DNA of 64,000 nt from Rhizophagus irregularis (GCF_026210795.1 NC_089447.1:3288501-3352500), one strand, 5' to 3'. Shown: positions 19,691 to 32,642, numbered from the stretch's first letter. Program-made: numbers and translations. Notes: generated from the letters alone by a model not told the origin.

Positions 19691-21692
19691 AGAAATCAAA
19701 TCTTTGAAAAATAATGTCATTAAGATGACACGAAAAGGAATTATTTCGTTCTTATGATCAGCGATTTGAAGGGATACAAGCCGCAGTAATAAATATTATA
19801 ACCCCAAACCATTGTTTGCATAATTCTTACATAATGAACATATAATTTTAAACCAATACATATTCGGCTTTTAAAAATATCTGCTTTTTACGAAACTCTT
19901 TGTAGATGAATATTTTATAACGAATAAACCTAATAAATGTGCATTATATATTATTCATTATAATTGCTAATCCTTTAAAAATTAAGATCAAGTCTGTGCG
20001 AGAATTCTCGTGGATAGTATCGTGGTTAGAACATTTCTTAATTGAGAATAAAAAGTTGATGAAAATGATTAATGACGCAGTAATATGTAGATTAATGCAA
20101 TGATGATGATATGATATTAATATTAATAAACGGTTTACTATTAAACGCCAATACCTGATTATAATAAAGGATAGATATATGCATAAGTATGGTAAGGTTT
20201 GAGAAAATTTTAAAATAAAATTGTAAACAAGAAAGAAATTTTATTGGATATCCACTTTATCCACTTATTCACTTATTCTAAAAAAAAAACAAATAAAAAA
20301 AATAATAATTTATAGAAAAAATTGATTGTTGATATTTCTCTCATATAATATTTACGCCGTGCATAAGAAAATTCTGAGAATGGTAGAGCTCTGAAAGAAA
20401 AGGAATTTTATAACCGAATGATTATAAAGGAGTACTTAAAAAATATTACAAGAGAAAATTTCTTTTTAGATAATTTTATACTAAGTTAAAATAGTTTAGT
20501 ATCAATATTCAAATTTAGACGTTAAATTCCATATATAAACATTTCACAAGAGTTCATCATTAAATGTTTTTCCTGAAAGTTTAATTTTCAATGTGTTTAT
20601 TATTAAAATATGTGACACAAATACCCCTATTGGTTAATAAAGAAACATCATTGTGCGTAAAAATTTATTTTTTTTATTATAATAATAAAACCAATACTTT
20701 CTTGAAGGAAAAAAAGAAGTAGTTTTTTTTTTCTTTTTTGAATTTCTTTTTCGGAAATGATTAAACTAAATAATATATTAATATATTAAATAAAATAAAT
20801 AATTTGTTTCTTTTAATGAAACATTAAAAATAAGGATATGTTTTTATTTATAAATAATAGATAATAATAATATAATATTTTCCCTATTAATAGAAAACAA
20901 TAAAAACAATAATAATTAAAATTTTCATTAAAACTTACGAAAATATTATTGTATATAAAAGGGAAAAAACAAAGAAAAATTGCTCGATATGATAATAAAA
21001 CCTTAAAAAGGATGTGCAGGGGTTAAAATTTCATCACCCTTTCACATCACTCCTGCGTACAAAATTGGCGCGAAAATATGTTATTAATTAAAATTATAAG
21101 TTCAACGGTAGTGTCACATAAGATACTGCGGAAACTCAAAAAAAATGGCCGAAATCGGACAAAGATAATTTAGTGTGGATGTACGAACACTCTATACTGG
21201 CGTATTTGTGCTCTCATCATGTTTAGCTCGTAACCCATGATATTCACCATATGTTTATAGAATAACTAACTCGGTTTATTCCGTATAAAATAATTGTCCT
21301 TTTTTTTCAATTCATACTATTATTTTATTTTAATATACAGGTTGTTTGTTTATTGAAACTCTCCCAAAAATAGAGTACATTCTCTTTCGATATTTATTTT
21401 TTGATTGAACCACCCAAAATTGGTATCGGAATCAGAAGTACAGATATATATTATATAAAGTAAATGGTGACAGAATAATTCCTTTTGAACTCCACTCAAT
21501 AATTTCTTTTTTTCTTTCCTCTTGTATAAAAATAATAAAAAAAAAAACAAAAAATTATTTATCTTTTTTTTAAATTTTTTAATGCTTCATCGTTTGAAAC
21601 GTTATTAGATAGAAGCATAAAAATATATTTTTCTTTAACTCTATATATACAAAAGCATATATACATATATATACATATACACACAAATACAC
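19691..21692. other. Intergenic, no gene seen
   Basis: AT-rich with scattered promoter-like text. Just before the F-box gene lies a 'tatatacatatatatacata' stretch (about 21655-21680) that could act as a TATA region. No repeat with clear ends. Confidence 0.45.
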
Positions 21693-21732
21693 TTTGAATA
21701 GAATTTTTATTATTAAAAAAGTCGTTTACATC

Positions 21733-23478
21733 ATGAGTTCTAACCAAAAAAGCATATTAGGATTACCATCAAATTTATCCTTGGACTCACTTCGAGAAAT
21801 ATTAGGATATTTTAAAAATGACCGGGCTACACTTTATTCCTTACTTTTCGTTAACCGACTTTGGTGTAAAATAGTGGTTCCACTATTATGGAGACAACCT
21901 TTTGATATGGCTTCATTAGAAAATTATGACCTTATAATTCAGACATACATTTATTGTCTTCCAGAAAAAGAGAAATCTCGGTTTATCCTTGCAGGAATCA
22001 AATTACCTCATCATCCAAATCCATTTTTCGATTATCCAACATATTTAAAAAGTTTTGATAGTGAAAAATTTCGACAAGCTTTAAATTCATGGTTAAAGAT
22101 GAACGTTGTTGAAAGTAGATTTGACCCTTTAAATTTATTATGTAAACCTATTAAAATGTTATTTGGACCAATGGCTAAGGATCGTTATAGTGTAATGCCT
22201 AGAAATATTTTATACAAAGCTGTCAATAAATGTATCGAACCAATAGTTCAGGATTACTGCGCCACTCGGCCTAATTTTGATGTTGCTAAGGAGATGACAA
22301 GTTTATTATTTAGTGAATGTGATAGGTTAAGAAGTTTGAAAATTTGTTATGATGAGGATAGTTTACCTTTAATGGAAATGATTGACGCTTTATGTATGAA
22401 AAATGTTAACGCGCTATGTAATCTGCAAAGTTTTGAATTATGTATTCGTACGACAATGAAAGAAGATTTGGAGAATGATTATGAAATATTAGGAAATCTT
22501 TTCTTAACGATGTCAAGATCTGCTACAAATATTCAACATATGAAAATTGATGTTCCTCATATTCATAAATTTCCACCACAAGTTCATATGGCTTTATATA
22601 AATTGATTTATTCTCAAAAGAATCTAGTTTCTTATATGTCAAATTATTTTTGGGATTCAAAATATTCAATACATTCAGCATTAAAAAATAGATCATTAAA
22701 AAGATTAAATCTCTGGGGTCTAACACATTTTGATGATTCTCTCGTACAAGGTTTATTAAAATGGTCAAATTTAGAAACTTTAGAATTAGTTGGATGTCCA
22801 ATTTCTCCAATACCATGTGAACTTTCTTGTAATCAATTAAATATTAAGAATTTACAATTGGGTAATGGTTATGGAAATTGTCCTTATATTAAAACAACTT
22901 TATTACAAATGTGTAACAAAAATTTACAAAAACTTACTATTGAAGGTGTTACTACAGAAATTGTTGAAGAAATTACTCAACATTGTCCAAATATTACTCA
23001 TTTATCACTTTGTGCTTATCAAGATATTTCTGAATCTTTACCAAAATTAATTTCAAATCTTCGTAATTTGAAAGTTTTAACTCTTGGACATCATGAGAAA
23101 TTTCTTTTCAATCATTCAACTATAGAACAATTTGTACAATCAATCCCTAATTCTTTAAGATCTTTATGTTTAAATTTCAACATTTCTTTTGATTTTTTGA
23201 AAATCCTTTTAGAAAATAGTCAAACAAATCTTTATAAATTAGAATTACATCAATCAAAAACTTATCCTGATGATTTTATAAATTTCCTAATTGATTATAC
23301 AAAAAATCAAACACAAATTAAGTTATATATCCCTCCCGAACATTCTCCTACCCCTAAAAAGAAATCTCGTAATTCCATTCTTTTAGAAGTTGCTTCCATT
23401 GATGTATTAAAGAATGCTAGTAAGCACTTTAATATTTATTATAAACAAGATAATAGAAATTTTTATAATCTTTGGTAA
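21733..23478 (+). CDS. F-box protein with leucine-rich repeats
   Basis: An intact single-exon gene. I prefer the Met at 21733 ('MSSNQKSIL', 581 aa), because the 13 codons before it in the same frame look like leader. Residues about 14-55 fit an F-box ('LSLDSLREILGYFKND', 'YSLLFVNRLWCKIVVPLLWRQPF'), which in other eukaryotes binds Skp1 of SCF ubiquitin ligases. From about residue 190 on, irregular LRR-like segments follow ('SLKRLNLWGL', 'NLETLELVGCP', 'NLQKLTIEGV', 'NITHLSLCAY', 'NLKVLTLGHH', 'NSLRSLCLNF'), a likely substrate-binding face. Such F-box/LRR genes are strongly expanded in Rhizophagus. The neighbourhood gives no hint of the target. Confidence 0.85.
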   Translation: MSSNQKSILGLPSNLSLDSLREILGYFKNDRATLYSLLFVNRLWCKIVVPLLWRQPFDMASLENYDLIIQTYIYCLPEKEKSRFILAGIKLPHHPNPFFDYPTYLKSFDSEKFRQALNSWLKMNVVESRFDPLNLLCKPIKMLFGPMAKDRYSVMPRNILYKAVNKCIEPIVQDYCATRPNFDVAKEMTSLLFSECDRLRSLKICYDEDSLPLMEMIDALCMKNVNALCNLQSFELCIRTTMKEDLENDYEILGNLFLTMSRSATNIQHMKIDVPHIHKFPPQVHMALYKLIYSQKNLVSYMSNYFWDSKYSIHSALKNRSLKRLNLWGLTHFDDSLVQGLLKWSNLETLELVGCPISPIPCELSCNQLNIKNLQLGNGYGNCPYIKTTLLQMCNKNLQKLTIEGVTTEIVEEITQHCPNITHLSLCAYQDISESLPKLISNLRNLKVLTLGHHEKFLFNHSTIEQFVQSIPNSLRSLCLNFNISFDFLKILLENSQTNLYKLELHQSKTYPDDFINFLIDYTKNQTQIKLYIPPEHSPTPKKKSRNSILLEVASIDVLKNASKHFNIYYKQDNRNFYNLW

Positions 23479-25587
23479 AAAACCATTATTATATAAACAG
23501 GTTTATTTTGTTTATTAATTAATTTCATTTATTTACTTTATATTCCCTTATATATACATTTATTTATTTATTTAGGGTTTGGTTTATTATAATTTTTTAA
23601 CGCATATATATTTTAATACACATGCAAAAAAAATATTTACACTTTTACAATATTAGAAATTTAGTAGAATTTTTATTTCCTTCTCGAACATTTTGTCCCT
23701 TATAAAAAAAAAAAGGGTTGAAGGATTTAGTTTTGATTGGTTAAGGATGTTTGTTGTATTTAATGCTGTGAACGTAATATCTTTGTTTCAAATAACAATG
23801 TATAATTTTCATCGTATTTTTTTTTACAAAAAAAATTTTTTTTACTTTATTTTATAATATCACTTTTTCTTCTTATTTTTTTTTATTTTCTTTTCTTTCA
23901 ATTATTGCTCTTATTTTTTATTATTATTTATTTACTTACTTTTATTATCCATTTCTGTAAATATTTTCAGCATCTTCCCCCCCCCCCTCCCTTTAAATAT
24001 TCTTATATATATATATTATTTTATTTTTGTTCTTTCATCTTTTTCTCTTTTCCCAATTTTTCTTTTTTGTAGTATTGAACCTTTTTTTTTTAACAAAAAA
24101 TAATTCAAAATTGTAAAAAAAAAATCATTTTGTGAAAAAAAAATAAAAAAAAATAAACGTCAGGTATATTTAAAATATATTTATCATGTGACTACAAATA
24201 TTTTTTGTAATTTTTAAGGCGAGGAATTAAAGAACAATCATGAGAGTGGTTTATATACGATAATTTGACTTTGGAAATGGATTTAATGAAAAGAATGAGT
24301 AATGTTTATAAAGTGAGTATTTTGATATTTTTGTATATGTTACTCCAAAATGATGCATATCATATATTCATTCTTCTTTCCTTTCCTTTAATAAGTTACA
24401 GGCTTTGAATTTTATGAATAAATTCATTATTATTGAAGGAGTGAAGTGAGAAGAACATTTGATTATACGTGCAAATTAATATTTGTTAGCGACTTGGGCG
24501 CTTAGCGTGTAAGCAGTAAATCACTGCATCGTTAAAAGTGATAAGTGAATCAAAAGCGTAAGTATTTATAAATCAGTGCATCGCTAAAAGTATTAAAGTA
24601 ATGATTATCGTGAAGTGAATCAAAAGCGTAAGTATTTTTTATTGACATTAAATTTATCTGTTAATTTGTTTTTTTTTTTATAAATTCGTCATTATTTAAT
24701 AACAGAACGATCTAACGATATCTGATATATTTTTGTATTGTAGGTATTTAAGTAAGGGTTTTAGGGTTTCATTTGTTTCAGTTGAATAATTATTGTGCGT
24801 CATACGTCAATCATGTCATGGCAGCGTGTGATTAACCCCGTAAAGTTTTATCAATTTCGTTATAAAAGATAAGGATCGAAAGATATATTAAACGCGCAAA
24901 AAAAAAAAATTATAGAGATTTGATCCCCCAATAGTTTTGCAAAATTCAAATTTTACTGAAAATTATCAAGTCTTACCAATGTAACCGTAGGTGTATAACA
25001 AAAAATTTTCAAGTTTTGTTTGCGTTTGTGTTTACTGCGGCATTTAAAATTTTAACGTCATCTTGTTAAATACTCGTGATCATAAACTTTAAATATGACT
25101 TTGTGTTCTTTGTGTTTTTGTTATGCATCATGATTTATTACTTTCACCCCCAAAATACAAATAAATAATCACATCTGGGTATTTTTTTAAAGTTTTTTAA
25201 TATTTCTTATTGTATTTAATTTATATGTATAATCATTGATTGAATGAACAATACTAAAAATAAAAAAGTTTTTTTTAAATCAGTTGTTATTGGCGAAAAA
25301 GATAAATATGATAAAACTTGATAGAATCTTGTGGCTTTATTTATTTTTTCCTCATTTACAAAGAAAAAAACCAAATTCGTATGGAAACAAGTTTTTTTTG
25401 TTGTCGCAACGAACGGGGTTTCTCTTGTGCGGGATTACCCGAGTAATGAAAAATATAATATCTCGTTTTGATTTGGTATAGTATTATATTATTCAAGTTG
25501 AAATATATACTGTACAATAATAATATGGTATAATTAATATATACAGTATCTTCTTTTAGATAAATTAAATATTAAAATATCAGTAAT
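23479..25587. other. Intergenic with short repeats
   Basis: Contains an 11-nt C run (23977-23987), unusual in this AT-rich DNA. It also has a two-copy ~70-bp direct repeat (about 24511-24640) with 'agtgaatcaaaagcgtaag' at 24544 and 24614. No coding frame recognised. Confidence 0.45.
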
Positions 25588-25875
25588 TTACATATCAACT
25601 TTTTTACACCAATAATATTGACGATTAAATCGTACTTCCAAATCTTTTTCAAGGTGTTTTTCGATTTCTTTTTCCATATTCTTTAAATCGTTATGTTTTT
25701 CAATCCATTGTAATTTATCTTTATTAGTTTTAATTGAATTATATTCTTTCTCTGCTTTTTCGATATCCTTTGTCCAAAAAATACTCTCTTCTAGAATTTT
25801 TGTATTTGACCGGAGGATATGAGATCGATGGGATCGCGGGAATACAATCGAGAATTTCCATAGGGAAATTTCCAC
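25588..25875 (-). CDS. Hypothetical small protein or last exon, uncertain
   Basis: An open frame of up to 95 codons. The C-terminal 60 residues are charged and helix-prone ('DIEKAEKEYNS', 'NMEKEIEKHLEKDLEVRF'), ending 'RQYYWCKKVDM'. The reported first codon is a GTG; an overlapping ATG opens a different frame that stops soon. It could be the last exon of a gene whose earlier exons I cannot find upstream, or noise. No family recognised. Confidence 0.3.
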   Translation of the reverse strand: MEISLWKFSIVFPRSHRSHILRSNTKILEESIFWTKDIEKAEKEYNSIKTNKDKLQWIEKHNDLKNMEKEIEKHLEKDLEVRFNRQYYWCKKVDM

Positions 25876-27602
25876 GTTTTTTATAATTTAATAATAATAT
25901 TTTGAGAGAACAAACAACAAAAACTACACTTAAAAAATATCTTTGATTTAAAAAAAAATTTCTACAATTTTTTTTCTAATTTTTTTTTTTTATAAAAAAA
26001 ATCTAATCCTTTAAAAAAACCCCAAAATGGAAAAACCATCAGTCACTTATCAATCTGTTGATTATCTCGGTTTAATTCTCTGTAACTAAAGAATAAAAAA
26101 AAAAATTTAAAAATTTAAAAATTTTGAATTTTAAAAATATTTTTTTATATAATAAAAAATCTTCTTTTAATTTACCCAATAATTCTTTCATAAATACAAT
26201 TTTCACAAGCAAAAAACTTGAAAATTCCAATAAATTCCAATATCAATCATAAAATATGATCTTTCATATTCTCTACAATATTCACAAGTTTTTTGATAAT
26301 ACTCTTAACCAAATATATCTTTGTTCATTAATGAATTTTGGTGGTTGTTAATGTTATTTTTGGATAATATAATAAACGAGATTTTTCTTCATATTTCTTG
26401 TGTATATTCTGAAGTGAATGACCATAAAATATTTCTAAATTTTCGACAAACTAATGAAAGTACGTATAATGATTCTGGTGATATTATTTCACAAATTTTA
26501 ATAAAGATTTCTGTAGGAAGAGTATTTAATGTTGATGGTATATAATTTGGTATATAATTTTTATTTCATGAATTTTTGTTTCTTTATCATTTTTGATAGA
26601 TTCCACTTTATAATAATTTTTTTATTGTTTCAAGTCAGAATAATTTGGTATTTTTAATAATATAAAATATCTATTAAGGACTATTTTGTCAGTTTTTATA
26701 TATGTGATTACGTCTGCGACTGCGGTTTTATTGAACTGCGGTTAACTGGACTGTTACTTTGTTGCTTGATCTACCGCAGTTTTGCGGTTTGCCCACTCAA
26801 AATCGCGTTGCACAACAAACAATGTGAATATATTAATATAGTTCTATTTGAACCTCAAAAAATCAATTTGAAACTGGTATTAAATCAGTATTTTCGGTAA
26901 AACTTTCGAATCTTTAGTTTGGTCTACAAAAATATCTTAGTTTCATAAGTTTTACCCTATCAGCCCAAACCCATGGCGTCAATATATCGTAATAATTGTT
27001 ATCTTATCCTGTGATTAAAAATAAGGTTTCCTATCTAATGTTTCGCCAAAATCTAAAAAACTTTTGTGAAAGGTTTCACCAAAATTTTTAAACTACCGAA
27101 ACCTGGAAACTTGGCGAAATCAAAAATCTATTCATGTTAAAAAAAAATTCTGCGTCAGAATTTGGCAATTGCAACTATCCTGATTAATAAAATTAATACA
27201 TAATAATAAAAAGATCGGTTGTTTATTTATTTATTATTTAATTTTATTTATTGAATGAAGAACAATTCAAATTTGGAAATAAATTTAAGTTTAAATAAGT
27301 AAACTAAACCACGTAGAATAAAATGCTAACTATGTACATTATAGAGATTGTTTCCCCCGTATTTAGTGCAATATACCACCTGTCGTTAAAAATATGGAGA
27401 CATAGTCATAAAATAAAAAAGGCCATTGTAAATAAGAAATTTGACGTGATAATTAAATATATCACGTGATTTTATTTTTTTTCATGTGACACAATTTTAT
27501 ATAATGTTAATAATAGGAAGAAACTTAAAGGGTTCGGGTCAATTATTCTGGACCAGGTTTATTATCCTAGACCTATAACCTAATTTGGAAAAGCCATATA
27601 CA
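25876..27602. other. Intergenic; degraded TAAGGTT-type MITE traces
   Basis: An ORF of 74 codons (26321-26545) has no recognisable content. Near 27008-27125 phrases such as 'taaggtttcc', 'tgtttcgccaaaatc' and 'ccgaaacctgg' resemble the TAAGGTT MITE family, but no intact ends are present. ATCACGTGAT occurs at 27461. Confidence 0.4.
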
Positions 27603-27949
27603 GAGGTGGGAGCAAATCACATGACTTTGAAAAAAATTGTTTTCATAAAATAAAACTTTTTACCATATATTCAACAATTTTAAACACACATTTTAAATGC
27701 ATTTTTGCCTGCTCTGCAAGTTTACTTAGAGCGCAGAGTAGGGTTTTGAATGCTGTTTTTGATTTATTTGACTTTTTCAATTTTGTTATCCATTTTTAGA
27801 TATGATCGGCAAAGTTTCGTTCATTCATATGTAAAGTCAAAAACAATATTCAAAATCCACTTTTTTTCCTTAAGTAAACTTGCAAAGCAGATAATAATCT
27901 AATTAAAATTACACTGAATCATATGATTTACCCCGCTTTAGACGACCTC
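27603..27949. mobile_element. hAT-like MITE with GAGGT ends
   Basis: 347 bp between perfect 8-bp direct repeats CATATACA (27595-27602 and 27950-27957). Ends GAGGTGGGAGCAAATCACATGA and, inverted, GAGGTCGTCTAAAGCGGGGT followed by AAATCATATGA: paired with a small internal gap. Inner arms 'tctgcaagtttacttagagc' and 'cttaagtaaacttgcaaagc' are also inverted. No coding capacity. Confidence 0.75.
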
Positions 27950-28037
27950 CATATACAGTAAGTAATTGTAATAAAGTTATTGGTTATTTTTATAATAAAA
28001 ATTACACATAAAAGTTTACATACAGTACAAAAGTCTT

Positions 28038-30862
28038 TTGCAGTATTTTTTTCAGAATAAAGTTTTTCCTAAAAGTTTTTCCATATATCATATAAAATAT
28101 AAGAGCCACAGTATGATTAAAGACTTGACCTCTTCCCAAACTTATCAACCTCAAGTTTGCGATAATTTTAAAAATCATAATGAGTTTGTTAATAAAATTA
28201 AAAGTTATACATGTAATCTTAGTTTTGTTATTAGACTTGGAAAAGTTGAATATATAAATACTACCAAAAATAAAGAACAAGAAAATATAACAAAACAACT
28301 TTAAAAAAGAATATTATTATGCTTTAGAGCTGGTTATTCTGAGCCAAAGGAATATATTTTAAATAATGATAACTCAAATATCAAAAAACGAAATTGAAAA
28401 TCTCAACGTTGTAACTGTTCTTTTTATATTTGTACTTCTTTGAATAGTTCCAATAGTTTATAGTATATTATTAACATGAATCTTACTCATAATCATCAAA
28501 TGGTTGATGAATACGGAATACCATCAATTTTTTATATCAAATGAACAAAGTATTTCTAATGATGTTAAGCAACAAATTGCATTATTACGTCATGCTAGTG
28601 TAGATGTTTTAACTATATATGCAATTTTAAAAAAAAAGTTTGATGATTGTGTTACATGGGTATATAATGATATTTATAATTTTATTTATCAGTTAGAAGG
28701 TACTGGTTCAGAAAAGAAAGAATTTGATGCTGAAGAGTTTATTAAAATATTAGAGCAATTTAAATATAATAATGACAAATTTTTTATTACATAAATATTA
28801 ATATATAATAATACACAAAGATTAGAGTGTGTAATTTGGATGTTTTCTGAACAATGTATTAATTATAGTAGGTTTAATAATATAGTGATATTTGACAATA
28901 CATCTAAAACAAATTGCTTTCAAAACCATTTGGTATTTTTACAGGAGTAAATACTATGGACATAATATATGTTTTGCTGGTATGTTGATAATTGATAAAA
29001 CAGAAGATAATTTTATTTGGGTATTTACCAAATTTCTTGAAATGGTTAATCAGCATGCACTGTTAATTATTTTTATTGATGATGATTGTGCAATGGCTAA
29101 TGCCTAATGCTTACACAAAAGTTTTGTGACTATTAAATACAAAGCATCGCTTATATCAATAGTAAGGTTGCTTGTCTAAACCTCTTCAAAATTCTATGAT
29201 TAGTTTCGTCAAAATTTTACTATAGATTTATTATAGTTTCAGCAGAGTTTCGGCAGTTTCAGCATTTATAATAAGTTTTGGCAGTTTCAGCATTTATAAT
29301 AAGTTTTGGCAGTTTCACCTTTTTTCAAAGTTTCGCCAGTTTTTTAATATAATTTTAATATAGTTTTGGCAGAATTTCACTTTTTGGCGAAACGCCATCT
29401 TGCCTAAACCCTTAGGTTTCGGCAAGAAACCTTAATCAATAGCATTTAATGAAAAATGTTATGAAAAATTTATTTGCAAAACTTGATAATAAATGGACAT
29501 CATTTATAAATAACCTTTATAAATATCTTAGAAAAATAGATATTTCAAAATTTCTTTCTCAATGGGATATGATTAAAACATCTTATTCATGCATCAACTT
29601 ATTTATCACAAATGGAAAAAACAAAAAAAAAGTGGGCAGCTTACTTTAATTGTAATATATTTATAGCTAATATGACTACTACCACACAACGTGAAAGTTT
29701 ATGAATAATATAATGAAAGGTTACTTAGATGCAAGTACATCTTTAATGACATTTATTACTGCATTTCAATCAGCATTAGACATGCAAATAAAAAAAACTG
29801 AATTTTATGTATATCAACAAGATAATTTTAATATTTTATATTTAACTACAAGTCTATTTAAATGTCAAACTGTATTAATATTAACTACTTATTTACTTAA
29901 AAGAATACAAGAACAACTAATGCAATCTTTCATATATAACTGTGAAAATATTTCAAGGTATTATACTGTATATTTATTTTTTTAAATATACAATTATTGT
30001 AATTATATTTTATAATGATAAATTTATTTATATTTATACAGTCAAGAAAATAATGCTGAATTAATTTTTTCAAGTTAAAAGATTTAAAAAAAAAATAAAT
30101 AAAAGAATTGTAAAATACAATTCTAATTCTAATTGTTTTACATATTCTTGTGGATATACTCAATTTTCAGGTTTTATATGCCAACATATTTTTCGTACTG
30201 CAGTGCAATTAAATTTGAAAGAGCTTTCAACTAATTTTTTTTATGAACGATAAAAAAAAAATCTAAGTGAAAAAAATCTTATTAATACTTATATCTGTTT
30301 TTCAACTTTACAACAATTATTTAACAATCAATCTAATAATGATCAAGATCAGAATCATCAATATATGCTTATACAATTATTACAAAAAATATAACGATTT
30401 ATAATACAAAATCCTATAATATCTAAAACTTTATATGTTTCTTTCAATAAAGCATTTACTTCTGAAGTTGAAAATCCAAATAAAGTACAATCCAAAGTAC
30501 AATCCAACACTTTAAATATTATACCAACAGTAAAAAATCCTTTAGTAATTCGTAAAAAGGGTCATCTATCTAATAAGAGAATTAAAAGTGCAGGAGAATT
30601 AACTAACAAATCTAATAATAAAAAAAAGAAAAAAGCTGATGAAAATGCTAATTATAATATGTCAAAAAACCTTAGTTTTGATAATTGTAAACTAATTTAC
30701 ATAATGCAAAATATACAACCATTATATAAAATTCAAAATCTCATAACACTTTCACAACATTGTACTTTACTTTCTTTTCAAGTTTCACATTTTAATAAAT
30801 CTGATTTTCTTTCTAATAAATTAAATTTAAGTAAGTATATATTTAAATGTTCATACATCTGA
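28038..30862 (+). pseudogene. FAR1/MULE-type transposase relic with SWIM zinc finger
   Basis: The order of a Mutator-like transposase can be followed through stops and frameshifts. 28150-28510 is a FAR1-type DNA-binding domain ('FVIRLGKVEY', 'SQRCNCSFYI', 'NLTHNHQMVDEYG'). 28860-29105 is the MULE core ('FDNTSKTNCFQ', 'YYGHNICFAGMLI', 'LLIIFIDDDCAMANA'). 29435-29640 holds 'HLMKNVMKNLFAKL'. 30118-30245 is a SWIM finger ('SCGYTQFSGFICQHIFR', CxH at its end). The conserved tail 'NPLVIRKKGHLSNKRIKS' is at 30537-30590. A MITE at 29163-29434 interrupts the core. The frame of the tail runs open to 30862 and a GTAAGT there could splice into the RTC4-like segment that follows. Confidence 0.8.
29163..29434. 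mobile_element. hAT-like MITE, TAAGGTT family, copy 2
   Basis: 272 bp with ends TAAGGTTGCTTGTC and GGCAAGAAACCTTA. A perfect 8-bp duplication ATCAATAG flanks it (29155-29162 and 29435-29442). Same family as 1741-1962. It sits inside the MULE transposase core and both sides of the transposase resume directly at the duplication. Confidence 0.88.
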
Positions 30863-30914
30863 TCCTTTATATTAATGGTTTGTATATCATTATTTAAAAA
30901 TCATTAAATTAAGA

Positions 30915-31712
30915 AAATGATCAAGACAAAAATATTAAATGTTCTTATTGTGGTGAAACTTTACCAAATCTATTACCATCAAAAGTTTCAGAGTATTTAA
31001 ATGATATCTTAATGGAAAAAAGTAAGTATTACAATATTTTAAATAAAATTCCCTTTAATAAAATGATTAACTTAATTTTCTGAGTTATATAACAGAATCG
31101 ACTCATACAATAGTTGAACAATATGAGTTTTGTCTAGTTTATAAAGGTGAAGAAACAATCATTTCCTGTGGAATTGAAAAAGGATATCCATTATATATAG
31201 ATTTTGCAAAGCTATATATTTAATTGAATTACAGAATTGAAATCAGATTTGCTGAAAATTATAAAAAGTCAATGTTATAGTAAATTTTGTATAGATGCAG
31301 TTAAAAGAATTCAAGAAATAGGTAAATCAAAAGTGGATCATCCATTATATCAAATCAATTATTTTGAATCTTTTCAAGTAAGTCTAAAATTGGCATTTTT
31401 TGTTTAAGATTATTAATTTAATTTTAATAAATTTTATTTGCAATTTTTAGCCTGAATATTATAGGCCTAAAGGTTTAGAAGTTATCTCAAAGAATTTAAT
31501 TAAAATGTTTATTTAACCTAAAATATTAACCAAAAATCTTTGTGTCTCACAATTCTCATTACAGTATTTAGTCCAAGTTTTGGTATCTAAAACTGTAATT
31601 AGGCTTATTGCAGAAGATCTTGGAGGTATTTTTTTAGATATGGCAAAAAATGTTATAAATGATAGTATTGAATTTGGATTTTATATTCATAAAGATAGTA
31701 ATACATAATTTT
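30915..31712 (+). pseudogene. RTC4-like domain (telomere-capping-protein-4 type C-terminal domain), decayed
   Basis: Segments read in order as an RTC4-like C-terminal domain: 'IKCSYCGETLPNLLPS' (30937 on), then after a GTAAGT...AG intron (31021-31095) 'VEQYEFCLVYKGEETIISCGIEKGYPLYIDF', then 'ELKSDLLKIIKSQCYSKF' to 'YFESFQ'. A second intron starts at 31379. Then come 'PEYYRPKGLEVISKN' and 'YLVQVLVSKTVIRLIAEDLGG', ending '...DSIEFGFYIHKD'. Stops lie near 31220 and 31514. The domain is widespread in Rhizophagus, in yeast linked to telomere capping; function here is unknown. It lies in the same orientation as the MULE relic and may have been part of it. Confidence 0.65.
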
Positions 31713-32221
31713 ACTTGTAATTAGTATGTTTAATTGATGCATTATATTTTACTAAATATATTTTCTTTATTACACTATTTTCAAATACATCAAGTAAATA
31801 ATTAATATAAAAAATATTCAAGAAAAAATTAAAGAACCAACTCACAACTCAAGAGGAGAATAAGTTAATTAAAAGTGTTATATCCCAACAATTTACAACA
31901 GCACTAAGAAATTTAACATATGTAAATAAATAGTATAATCCACAAAATTCCTTTAATATTTATTTAAAATACCTTTTAAATCTTAAAAGAAAAATATTTT
32001 ATTAAGCAGTATTTGTCTTCTTTTATTGCGTCATCTATAAACTATAAAGTCCAAAATTTTAAATGTAGATTTTCACATGACATGATACTATTTATATGTG
32101 ACTTCAGTAACAAAAAATTGCATGTGTATTTTTTAATTTTATTCAAATTTATTTAACCCAATATATCCATTTTATCTTTACACAACTAACAATCAGCATT
32201 TAGACAATTTCTTCATAAGCC
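31713..32221. other. AT-rich DNA, possible relic tail
   Basis: A short open stretch near 31825-31930 ('QEKIKEPTHNSRGE' or 'NKLIKSVISQQF' depending on frame) may be the tail of the RTC4-like relic, but nothing is certain. The rest shows no gene. Confidence 0.35.
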
Positions 32222-32642
32222 TTATTCAATTAAAACTTGTTTCATTACCTTAAGCTCTCTATTTTCATTTACCATCGATTGGTGCTGATTGTTTAATCCA
32301 AAAACTGTATCTCTCATTTTTATTTGCTTGCCATTAGGTTTTAACTTTAAGTTTATTTTATTTACAGTTAACTCCCTCTATAGTCACTCCCGTTATAGTC
32401 ACATTCTACTATATAGTTACACTAGTTGAATGTTCAAAACACTTTATTATTAAAATCTATCCTATATAGTCACAATCTATCTATAGTCACTATACCTATC
32501 CTCAAAAATCTTATATTAAAAAGAACCGTTTATAATCACAGTTAAATAAAGAATATATTAAATAACTTGGCATCTAATAATCGTACAAAGATGTATCATA
32601 GCTTGTTAGAATCGTCTCACTGAGACGAATCGAATGGTGGTA

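Noticed and set aside
22523..22816. 97-codon minus-strand frame inside the F-box gene.
   Set aside because: Shadow of the plus-strand LRR coding sequence.
26321..26545. 74-codon plus-strand frame.
   Set aside because: No recognisable content and no supporting splice sites or neighbours.
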